Of a stretch of DNA of 64,000 bases, positions 45,923 to 52,945 are shown piece after piece. Position numbers and translations under genes: made by a program. Source of the stretch: Aequorivita antarctica (GTDB lineage Bacteria > Bacteroidota > Bacteroidia > Flavobacteriales > Flavobacteriaceae). The stretch is from positions 1 to 64,000 of the forward strand of contig NZ_VORT01000010.1 of the NCBI RefSeq assembly GCF_007997155.1, written 5' to 3'. The notes beneath the pieces are model-generated. The model saw only the letters and a list, made by a program, of their open reading frames with translations. It ran no database searches and was not told the DNA's origin. Each line of letters starts with the position of its first letter. The first letter of the stretch is position 1.

Positions 45923-46876
45923 ATGAAAAAACTATTACTTTTTTTACTTCTATACACTCCAAGTTTAATTTTCGCTCAAATTAGCGGCTATGAATCTCGG
46001 AGCATTCAAGGATTTGAGGTGTATGTGCAAGAAGATGCCTTAAACAATCATCCGCAAGAGACCAATGAGGCTATTGATCTATTAACAGCTAAGCTAACCG
46101 AGATTGTTGATTTTGGGTTAAAAGCAGCGATAGTAGAAGAATTGCGATTGGTAAAAATATTCATGGATTGGAATACCACAAATGGTTCCGCAGTCTATCA
46201 TCCGTATTTACAATGGTTGATTGATAACGGGTACATTGTGGAAAAATGGAAATCCATTGAAATTTCAAATATCACTAATTTCATTAATTGGACTGAATTA
46301 AACCAACCCTTTATGGTTATGCACGAAATGGCACATGCATATCACCATAGGGTTTTGGGTTTTTCGTATGCGCCCATTACGCAAGCATACAACAATGCAA
46401 TGCAAAATGGCCTGTATGACTCCGTTCTATATCATGCCGGGAATGGAGTTTACTACTATCGAGAGGCATACGCCGCTACCAATGAAAAAGAATACTTTGG
46501 GGAACTCACAGAGGCTTATTTGGGGGAGAATGATTTTTATCCGTTCATCCGTGAAGATCTGGAAGTGCATGACCCTATAGCTTATGATTTACTGGTAAGC
46601 ATTTGGGAGTTTGAAGATATCATGGGGGTTGAAAATTATGACTACACAGATGTTGCTCTTTATCCCAATCCTACCAGTGGCATGCTTACCCTTAAATGGA
46701 ATAAAACATGGAGGCCAAAAACAATAACAATTAGCACCCTAGATGGAAAGACTCTGATGAAGCAGGACACAAACACGGTGGGCGATACAAGGCTTAACAT
46801 TTCTAATTTAGCTGAGGGAATTTACATCCTTGTTTTAGATAACCTAAAGACGTATAAAATAGTTAAATCGAAATAA
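45923..46876 (+). CDS. Secreted zinc metallopeptidase-like protein with T9SS tail
   Basis: 317 aa. Signal peptide MKKLLLFLLLYTPSLIFAQ. HExxH in MVMHEMAHAYHHRVLGF with a later Glu in EYFGELTEAYLG as a likely third ligand. C-terminal T9SS tail YPNPTSGMLTLKWNK ... EGIYILVLDNLKTYKIVKSK. Substrate unknown. No matching cassette boundary on the left, so it may be an inserted or host-derived gene. Confidence 0.85.
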   Translation: MKKLLLFLLLYTPSLIFAQISGYESRSIQGFEVYVQEDALNNHPQETNEAIDLLTAKLTEIVDFGLKAAIVEELRLVKIFMDWNTTNGSAVYHPYLQWLIDNGYIVEKWKSIEISNITNFINWTELNQPFMVMHEMAHAYHHRVLGFSYAPITQAYNNAMQNGLYDSVLYHAGNGVYYYREAYAATNEKEYFGELTEAYLGENDFYPFIREDLEVHDPIAYDLLVSIWEFEDIMGVENYDYTDVALYPNPTSGMLTLKWNKTWRPKTITISTLDGKTLMKQDTNTVGDTRLNISNLAEGIYILVLDNLKTYKIVKSK

Positions 46877-46926
46877 TTTAATATTGCTAGCAATACCGCA
46901 AGCACTACAAAAAAATCAGCCAATTT

Positions 46927-46995
46927 TTATCCTTGCGCTTTAAGTAACCTGGTGCCGTCCACCTTTACCACATAGACTCCACGCTGAACATGCAG
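46927..46995 (-). pseudogene. Fragment of a T9SS C-terminal tail
   Basis: The minus strand reads LHVQRGVYVVKVDGTRLLKA... and ends in TAA (46927-46929). This 22-residue fragment matches the end of a T9SS sorting domain (GxYVVKV...). No upstream gene body remains. Confidence 0.5.
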
Positions 46996-47097
46996 GGGCG
47001 CATTGCCGCGCTAGAGGAGGAGAATAAGCTTTTGAAAACTAAGGTGGAAACGCTTAAGGCGGTGGTGCGGAAGTAGTTGGGTTTTTAGGTATATTTG
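46996..47097 (+). pseudogene. HTH/coiled-coil relic, copy 3 (3' end only)
   Basis: Reads RIAALEEENKLLKTKVETLK then AVVRK stop, the coiled-coil end of the relic family. TATATTTG at 47090-47097. Between it and the gene at 47178 lies only a boundary GTTGCCCAC (47154). The 300-nt gap holds no other gene. Confidence 0.7.
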
Positions 47098-47177
47098 AAA
47101 TTAAACCGTAAAACATATAATGGGAATAAACACTATATATTGTTTATCCGCATGTTGCCCACAATATTGAAAAAACT

Positions 47178-47747
47178 ATGGCAGAAATAATAAACGCAGA
47201 AAATAAACCTGAAAAGCAGGTCGAATATGCAACATTTTGGAGCAGAGCTGGAGCCTATATTCTCGATGGAATTATTGTTGGAGCATTTACTCTGATTATC
47301 AATGCTATCAACATTGCGAATTTTAAAAGTTTTCTGATTTATATTCCAATCGCTATAGTTGCAATTTTTTACAAACCTTTTATGGAAAGTAAATATGGAG
47401 CAACTTTTGGAAAAATGGCGCTCAAACTAAAAGTAACCGACCAAAACTTTAATCAAATTGATTTTAAACAATCATTATTGAGGAGTATCATTCTGATTTT
47501 TCCAGCAATACTTTTCGTTCCGATTTATTATTTTGCATTTAACAATCCAAATCTTGCGGAATATTCTCAAATATTTGAATTTGCTCAAGGTTTGGCAACT
47601 GAATATCCAATTCAAAGTTGGATAAGTAATTTGGGTTTTCTAATAATCGTGATTGATATAATTGTTTTGTTGACCGACCAAACCAAAACACAAAGGTCAT
47701 TGCACGACCGAATTGGAAAAACTTACGTATTATTTTACAGAAAATAG
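47178..47747 (+). CDS. RDD-family membrane protein (cassette)
   Basis: 189 aa. RDD pattern FWSRAGAYILDGIIVGAF and MALKLKVTDQN; about four helices. Cassette pair GTTGCCCAC / ATGGGCAAC (8 of 9). Different from the RDD gene at 39995, so two separate acquisitions. Confidence 0.82.
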   Translation: MAEIINAENKPEKQVEYATFWSRAGAYILDGIIVGAFTLIINAINIANFKSFLIYIPIAIVAIFYKPFMESKYGATFGKMALKLKVTDQNFNQIDFKQSLLRSIILIFPAILFVPIYYFAFNNPNLAEYSQIFEFAQGLATEYPIQSWISNLGFLIIVIDIIVLLTDQTKTQRSLHDRIGKTYVLFYRK

Positions 47748-47760
47748 TACCGAGAATACT

Positions 47761-47894
47761 ATGGGCAACACCCTATATAAGCTATGGCTTGTTCAGTCCT
47801 CACTTAGAAAATCCGCAGGATTTTCCAAAGCCATTTTTTATTTGGAAAGGTTTGTGCCGGGTCATTACACAGCTGATATACATAAACGTTAGGC
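47761..47894. repeat. attC-like site C
   Basis: About 134 bp. TATATAAGCT / AGCTGATATA arms (bulged), ATGGCTTG with CAAAGCCAT, and a core shared with site A (GGATTTTCCAAAGCCATTTT). Ends in GTTAGGC (47888-47894). Confidence 0.7.
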
Positions 47895-47915
47895 AAAATT
47901 AATACTCGAAATATT

Positions 47916-48977
47916 ATGGACGACTTTAAAAGAAGAGAGTTTATTAAGTTAAGTGCTTTTGGTTTTGCTGCGGTTGCGTTACAGTTAAATTCAATTACTA
48001 CGTTTGCACAAAAAGCAAATGGATATTTAGGCAAATGGGACCCAAACACCAAACTAAACTGGGATGCTTTTTTAGAACGACTAACAACGCTGTCAAAATC
48101 GCAACACCAATTGCCTTGGAATGAAATAGAATATACCCAACAAGTCAAAAATTTATTATTGCAATGCAATTTTCCTGAGTTTGAAAATGTAAAAAAAGAA
48201 ATAGATGGGTATGTAGACAAGCATCCAAACAAGTTTGAATCTTCTAGTTTACACACTGAAATTGATTTTCAAGTATCATTGTTTCAATTTGAAAAAGGAG
48301 AATACATTTCGCATCACGACCATCCGGATATGACTGGAGTAATTAATGTAGTATCAGGAAATGCATTGCTAAAGAATTACACCATCGAAGAACAGCTAAA
48401 CAACCCTAAGAAGCTATTTGAAAACGGTTTGGAAATGTATACCGATACGTACCTAATTAGAGAGATAGAAAATGAAATTGCCAAAGCTGGTGATGTAAGT
48501 ATACTTACTTCGCACGAAGGAAATATACATTGCTTAATGCCCAATGAGTTTACCCAATTGGTTGACGTGTTTACCCCAGCCTATAAAGCAGATACCAATA
48601 CAAAGTGGTATAAAGTAAACGAAGATGGTTATTATCAAAACCGAAAAGGCATTTATGAAGCAGAATATAAGGTGACAGAGTTTTCTAAAGTAATGACCAT
48701 TTCTATAGACGCTTCAATTTTAAATCGATATGTGGGCACCTATGTATTCGCGAATAACTATATGTTAGTGATTACAAAAAAGAATGATAAGTTGTTTTTG
48801 CAACGAGGTCAGAACCAAGAGAACCTTAGCCCAAAATTCGAAATGTTGCCCTATGAAGAAAATAAGTTTTGGCTTGATAATAAAAAAGTCCGTTATGTTT
48901 TTAATACGAATCAGAAAACACAAACAATGACAGTATATTTTGGTGAAAGCAGTGAGATCGCTACGCAAATAAAATAA
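47916..48977 (+). CDS. Tat-exported ADO/PCO-like thiol dioxygenase
   Basis: 353 aa. Twin-arginine signal KRREFIKLSAFGFAAVAL; a cupin of the cysteamine/cysteine dioxygenase (ADO/PCO) type with HHDHPDMTG and a late GNIHCLMPNEFTQLVDVFTP as likely metal and substrate region; C-terminal DUF3471-like end (YVGTYVFANNYMLVITKK). Unusual: known ADO/PCO enzymes are cytosolic. Cassette pair GTTAGGCAA / TTGCCTAAC is perfect. Confidence 0.72.
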   Translation: MDDFKRREFIKLSAFGFAAVALQLNSITTFAQKANGYLGKWDPNTKLNWDAFLERLTTLSKSQHQLPWNEIEYTQQVKNLLLQCNFPEFENVKKEIDGYVDKHPNKFESSSLHTEIDFQVSLFQFEKGEYISHHDHPDMTGVINVVSGNALLKNYTIEEQLNNPKKLFENGLEMYTDTYLIREIENEIAKAGDVSILTSHEGNIHCLMPNEFTQLVDVFTPAYKADTNTKWYKVNEDGYYQNRKGIYEAEYKVTEFSKVMTISIDASILNRYVGTYVFANNYMLVITKKNDKLFLQRGQNQENLSPKFEMLPYEENKFWLDNKKVRYVFNTNQKTQTMTVYFGESSEIATQIK

Positions 48978-48980
48978 ACG

Positions 48981-49077
48981 TTGCCTAACACCGGGCATAA
49001 TTAATTGCTCTGGCAAGTTTTTGTTTATTAAATTAGTTTCTAAATCACGCAACTATCCATACACTAACACGTTTTGC
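48981..49077. repeat. attC-like site D
   Basis: Begins TTGCCTAAC, contains ACGCAAC and CATACACTAACAC, and ends in GTTTTGC (49071-49077). Shares the ATTAGTT..ACGCAAC..CATAC block with site B. Confidence 0.5.
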
Positions 49078-49133
49078 TTCATTATACCTACGCTGAAGCT
49101 TCGGAATAGAAACTATGACCAACCGCTAAACCA

Positions 49134-49859
49134 ATGATAAAATTCTTTAGAAAAATTAGGCAAAATCTTATTAAAGAAGGAAAAGTAGCTAACTATTTTA
49201 AGTATGCGATTGGAGAAATCGTATTAGTAATGATTGGTATATTACTCGCATTACAGGTAAATAATTGGAATGAGAAAAGAAAAACAAAAAATCTGGAAAC
49301 TGATATTCTTAAAGAAATTAGAACAGGACTTAAAAGTGATTTAAATGATATTCAGGGAAACTTTAATACCCAAAAAGAATTATTAAAAAGTGAAAATATA
49401 ATTATAAAATGGTTAGAGAGCGATTTAGTCTATAACGATTCTCTATCTCCACATTTTTCCAAAATTTATATCGGAACTTTTTTTTCACCTAATGATGTTG
49501 CTTATCAAACATTAAAACAGCTAGGAATGAGAACACTTTCCAATGATTCTCTTAGAAATCAAATTTCTAAATTATACGATATAACTTACCACCGTTATTT
49601 CACTATGGATGCTTTCTTTGATAAACAACTGGAATATATGTTCAACGATAATTCCAAGTTTTTTAATGAATGGGCATTTAAAGAAGCTAATATGAAACCC
49701 ATTGATATTAAAGGATTAAAGGCTAGTAATGAATACTCATATCATTTAAAATCTGTAAGGAATCTTAACGAAGTATTATTACAAAATATATTTCCAAATA
49801 CTATTTCAGAAATTTCAAAAACACTGAGTCTTATAGACAAAGAGTTAAAAGACAAATAA
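49134..49859 (+). CDS. DUF6090-family membrane protein (paralogue 1)
   Basis: 241 aa. Typical opening MIKFFRKIRQNLIKEGK, one membrane helix (AIGEIVLVMIGILLALQVNN), then a helical tail. DUF6090 proteins are abundant in Flavobacteriaceae without known role. Boundary pairing with its trailer is weak. Confidence 0.8.
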   Translation: MIKFFRKIRQNLIKEGKVANYFKYAIGEIVLVMIGILLALQVNNWNEKRKTKNLETDILKEIRTGLKSDLNDIQGNFNTQKELLKSENIIIKWLESDLVYNDSLSPHFSKIYIGTFFSPNDVAYQTLKQLGMRTLSNDSLRNQISKLYDITYHRYFTMDAFFDKQLEYMFNDNSKFFNEWAFKEANMKPIDIKGLKASNEYSYHLKSVRNLNEVLLQNIFPNTISEISKTLSLIDKELKDK

Positions 49860-49860
49860 C

Positions 49861-49994
49861 GAAAGCACAATAATGGCTAAAATTCATTTTGGCTTTGTGC
49901 AACACTTAAATAAAAGTATTAATCAATGGCTGATTTCTAAGGGGAATAATCCTGCGGATGATTCCACAACGAAATCATAGTCCAACCGTTAGCC
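49861..49994. repeat. attC-like site E
   Basis: Follows GAAAGCACAAT after the stop; inner palindromes GGCTGATTTC / GAAATCA and GGAATAATCC / GGATGATTCC. Ends in GTTAGCC (49988-49994). Confidence 0.5.
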
Positions 49995-50018
49995 TTCATT
50001 ATAACCAACCACTAAACA

Positions 50019-50768
50019 ATGATAAAATTCTTTAGAAAAATTCGCCAAGGATTACTGACTGAAAATAAATTCAGCAAATACCTGCTCTATGCAATTGGAG
50101 AAATTGTACTTGTGGTAATCGGAATTTTAATTGCACTACAAATCAATAATTGGAACGAAACACAAAAAAATAAACAACAAGAACTAATAATCCTTGAAAA
50201 TATTCTTCAAGACTTAAAAAATGATAAAGTTGGGTTAAATGACATAATTGAGAGAAGAAAAAGTAAAGTTGCTTCTGCAGAAATTATGGCAAGTTATTAC
50301 AACGGAGTAAAAATAAAGAAGCTGTCTGATTATTATTTCCATTGGACAAATGTACTCTATTGGGAAGCTCATAATCCAAGAAATATTGCATTTAAAGAAT
50401 TAGTTAATTCGGGGAATGTATCAATAATTAAGAATGCAGATATTAGAAACTCACTTCTTGAAATTAATGCTTCATATGATGAATTATTCGATGTTAGGCA
50501 GCATATGTATGATGATTATACTCTTTATTTATATAGTCCTTATTCTGAAATAATAAATTATGAAGATGGAATTAAAGTTTGGTCTAATCCCAATATAGAA
50601 ATAGAATTATCCAAAGAAGATGTTTTAGTTGCTTTGAAAAATAAGGCAATAAAAAATGGATTTACACTGGCATCCTTTAATAATAATTTACTAAAAGACC
50701 AACTGATTCAAATATTGAAAAATGTTGAATTAACGATTACATTAATTGAAAAAGAAATTAAAAAATAA
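50019..50768 (+). CDS. DUF6090-family membrane protein (paralogue 2)
   Basis: 249 aa. Same opening as the gene before it (MIKFFRKIRQGLLTENKF, AIGEIVLVVIGILIALQINN). Leader (accaacc-ctaaac) and trailer (aacgaaagcacaa) are shared with paralogue 1, so whole units including regulatory DNA were copied. Divergent enough that it is not a recent duplicate. Confidence 0.8.
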   Translation: MIKFFRKIRQGLLTENKFSKYLLYAIGEIVLVVIGILIALQINNWNETQKNKQQELIILENILQDLKNDKVGLNDIIERRKSKVASAEIMASYYNGVKIKKLSDYYFHWTNVLYWEAHNPRNIAFKELVNSGNVSIIKNADIRNSLLEINASYDELFDVRQHMYDDYTLYLYSPYSEIINYEDGIKVWSNPNIEIELSKEDVLVALKNKAIKNGFTLASFNNNLLKDQLIQILKNVELTITLIEKEIKK

Positions 50769-50773
50769 CGAAA

Positions 50774-50825
50774 GCACAACACCCTATATACGCTATGGCT
50801 TGGTCTGTGCGTACTTGGTAAATCC
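50774..50825. repeat. attC-like half site F (truncated)
   Basis: GCACAAC (50774), then the ACCCTATATACGCTATGGCT left arm as in site C, but the right arm is missing. The HTH relic copy 4 begins soon after, so the relic or a deletion interrupts the site. Confidence 0.5.
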
Positions 50826-50881
50826 TCTTTCACAAACACACAACTTTCCTTGCCCCACCCAAAACCGCACCCAGCGGTTTT

Positions 50882-51120
50882 TTTAATGCTTAAGCTTGCA
50901 GTGCAGCCTGCTTTGGGAACTCTCCCTAGCCATAAAGCACAACTTTCTTGCAGACCTCGCAGCCCAGCTGCCACCCACATTTACCACCAACGCCCCAGAC
51001 CCAACCTTGCCCTTGCAAGAGCGCATTGCTGTGCTGGAAGAGGAGAATAAGGTGTTGAAAACTAAGGTGGAAACGCTTATGGCAGTGGTGGGGAAGTAGT
51101 TGGGTTTTTATTTATATTTG
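50882..51120 (+). pseudogene. HTH/coiled-coil relic, copy 4 (best preserved 3' part)
   Basis: Open from about 50896 to 51099: LLWELSLAIKHNFLADLAAQ, PPTFTTNAPDPTLPLQER, then a coiled coil (LEEENKVLKTKVETLMAVVGK) and stop. The N-terminal HTH half is missing, so it is a truncated relic. TATATTTG at 51113-51120. A boundary GTTGTGTG follows at 51209. The 475-nt gap holds nothing else gene-like. Confidence 0.7.
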
Positions 51121-51243
51121 GAAATTACGCCAAGAAAATAATTTTAAAACTTGGTTAGAGTTAACTATATAGAGTGTATAAGCCCATTAAATTTTGCGGT
51201 ATAAACAAGTTGTGTGTAATATTTTACTGACCCATCAAATTAT

Positions 51244-52341
51244 ATGAATAATTCCTTCTTAAAAATAATCTTCGCTTCATTAAGTGGTTTCGCTGCTATT
51301 TTATCAGTAATAGCATTCTTTTCTGAAGAGAAGATTGAAATTAAATATTCAATACTTGCAGAAACAAATGTTTTAGATCTAAATGCAGATGTAAATAAGC
51401 TTGAGGTAATCTATGACAGTATAAACTTGAATAGAAATAATTTAAACCTAAAAATTTATTCCATCAAAATAGAAAACATCGGGAATAAGAGTCTTTCTCC
51501 AAATTTTTATGAAGTCTCAGATTCAATTGGCGTAAAACTAAAAGGTGGGAAGGTTATTGATCAACCAGAAATAGTACAAACTAGTAGTAATTATCTAGAC
51601 GAAAAATTAAAGGTTGTACTAAATAAAAGTTCAGAACTTAAATTTTCACAAGTAATACTGGATCCAAAAGAGTTTTTTATAATTAAGATTTTAGTCCTTC
51701 ATAAAAATAATGCTAAACTGCAAGTTATATCTACAGGAAAAATTGCAAGTCAAAAAGATATTCCGGTAATAACAGAATTAGATAAAGAAAAAAATAACTC
51801 ATTTATAGGGCGAATATTTGAAGGATCAATTTTAATACAAATAATTAGATTCCTAATACCATTAATAGTTGTATCGGGTTTATTTTTATTTATAGGTTTA
51901 AAAAATGGAGCAAAACATGATAAAACGCACATAAATTGGAGGCACAACAATATAGATGAATTTTTAAAATCAGAATACTATAATGACGAATTTGATTATA
52001 ACGATATATTTGAAAAATACCGAAGATATGGTACATATCCATTTCTCATGCTTGCAGCATTTTTAGAAGAAGAAGGTTTATTTAATTCTTTATTCAGGAA
52101 TTTTAAAAAAGAAATTGACAACCCTCTACCTCAAATCATAATGAATAATACAACTCCTTTACAAAAAGTTTTTATTTCTGATGTAAACTGGTGGTTAATT
52201 GGTCAATTGATTAAAGATGGATCAATAATTGAATCGGACGGAAACTGGTATTTCGAGGAGAATTTCCGAAGAAAAATTTCTAGTTTTATTAACTTTTTAA
52301 ACAAAAATAATAAATTAGAATTTATAGACGATTGGAACTAA
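51244..52341 (+). CDS. Hypothetical two-helix membrane protein (cassette)
   Basis: 365 aa. N-terminal helix (~6-26), a periplasmic-like region with beta-strand pattern (~30-190), a second helix (FLIPLIVVSGLFLFIGLKN, ~205-224) and a cytoplasmic helical end. No family recognised. Cassette pair GTTGTGTG / CACACAAC is perfect. Confidence 0.62.
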   Translation: MNNSFLKIIFASLSGFAAILSVIAFFSEEKIEIKYSILAETNVLDLNADVNKLEVIYDSINLNRNNLNLKIYSIKIENIGNKSLSPNFYEVSDSIGVKLKGGKVIDQPEIVQTSSNYLDEKLKVVLNKSSELKFSQVILDPKEFFIIKILVLHKNNAKLQVISTGKIASQKDIPVITELDKEKNNSFIGRIFEGSILIQIIRFLIPLIVVSGLFLFIGLKNGAKHDKTHINWRHNNIDEFLKSEYYNDEFDYNDIFEKYRRYGTYPFLMLAAFLEEEGLFNSLFRNFKKEIDNPLPQIIMNNTTPLQKVFISDVNWWLIGQLIKDGSIIESDGNWYFEENFRRKISSFINFLNKNNKLEFIDDWN

Positions 52342-52350
52342 AAAATATTC

Positions 52351-52399
52351 CACACAACATACCCTACGGGATGCTACTGCTCATAGCCTAACGTTGGCA
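52351..52399. repeat. attC-like site G (short)
   Basis: About 49 bp from CACACAAC to GTTGGCA. The short form of the family with no long central domain. Confidence 0.55.
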
Positions 52400-52422
52400 G
52401 CAATTGAAAAAAAAACGAAAAG

Positions 52423-52767
52423 ATGGACTTAAAAGATTTTATTAAACAGACACTAATACAAATAACCGACGGAGTAAAAGACGCACAAGAATACATAAAA
52501 GATTCTGGCGCTTATATTAATCCAGAAGGATTTCACGATGGTGAAAACCTTAAGTCCGGATATCGTGGAGAATATAGACATGTTCAGAAAGTGAAATTGA
52601 GCGTTGCTGTAAACGTTGTTGAAAATTCTGAATTAAAAGGCGGAGTTGGGATAATTTCAGTTTTTTCAGCTGGTGTATCTAGTAAAGTTTCTGATGTAAA
52701 TACTATAACAAATCGAATTGAATTTGAAATACCGATTTCATTACCTGTAATGGATATAGAAAAATAA
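52423..52767 (+). CDS. Small hypothetical cassette protein
   Basis: 114 aa, soluble. N-terminal helix (LKDFIKQTLIQITDGVKDAQ) and a beta-rich C-terminal half (VNVVENSELKGGVGIISVFS; IEFEIPISLP). No family named with confidence, though the helix-then-beta pattern recalls trypsin-co-occurring-type small proteins. Cassette pair GTTGGCAGC / GTTGCCAAC (8 of 9). Confidence 0.55.
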   Translation: MDLKDFIKQTLIQITDGVKDAQEYIKDSGAYINPEGFHDGENLKSGYRGEYRHVQKVKLSVAVNVVENSELKGGVGIISVFSAGVSSKVSDVNTITNRIEFEIPISLPVMDIEK

Positions 52768-52775
52768 AAACAACA

Positions 52776-52867
52776 GTTGCCAACAAAGTATAAGAATTTA
52801 TGGCTTTCATTTTCCCCCTGGCGCGCTTTTCCAAAGTGTACCCAGCATATCACAACCACTGTTAAGA
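52776..52867. repeat. attC-like site H (end of array)
   Basis: Starts GTTGCCAAC, contains TATGGCTTTC ... TTTTCCAAAG and ends in GTTAAGA (52861-52867), after which uvrB's short-repeat leader begins. Confidence 0.5.
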
Positions 52868-52875
52868 ACCAAAAA

Positions 52876-52908
52876 ACTTCTCACGACTCACTTCTCACTA
52901 CTCACTTC
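52876..52908 (+). repeat. Short ACTCACTTCTC-type tandem repeat before uvrB
   Basis: ACTTCTCACGACTCACTTCTC ACTACTCACTTC (33 nt) repeats an ACTCACTTCTC unit about three times. Similar low-complexity runs occur in the next two intergenic gaps. Confidence 0.6.
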
Positions 52909-52916
52909 TATTTTAG

Positions 52917-52924
52917 TACTTTTG
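52917..52924 (+). promoter_or_regulatory. uvrB promoter -7 box TACTTTTG
   Basis: Exact TAnnTTTG box 21 nt before the uvrB ATG. The upstream simple repeat occupies the -33 region. Confidence 0.55.
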
Positions 52925-52945
52925 TAACCCAATGCAAAAGAATCC

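Larger units (their letters stand above)
44183..52867 (+). mobile_element. Integron-type gene-cassette array (CALIN-like, no integrase in window)
   Basis: Eight genes on one strand, each bounded by a GTTRRRY-like base run and followed by palindromic DNA. Pairing of left boundary and post-stop sequence: GTTAGAGCA (44183) with TGCTCTAGC (44744); GTTGTGCGG (44882) with CCGCACAAC (45733); GTTGCCCAC (47154) with ATGGGCAAC (47761); GTTAGGCAA (47888) with TTGCCTAAC (48981); GTTGTGTG (51209) with CACACAAC (52351); GTTGGCAGC (52393) with GTTGCCAAC (52776). Matches are 8-9 of 9 (8 of 8 for the fifth). Two gene-to-gene boundaries (49134, 50019) are imperfect, and a T9SS gene plus two HTH relics interrupt it. 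Alternative: other palindromic intergenic repeats, but the own-boundary pairing is specific to attC logic. Confidence 0.75.

Noticed and set aside
47804-48256. 150-aa minus-strand ORF
   Set aside because: Antisense to the thiol-dioxygenase-like gene and spacer C.
50708-50980. 90-aa minus-strand ORF across half site F and relic 4
   Set aside because: Antisense to spacer and relic; composition is not protein-like.
44183-52867. Integron integrase (intI) within the window
   Set aside because: No tyrosine recombinase with R-H-R-Y motifs among the reading frames; one could lie elsewhere in the genome.
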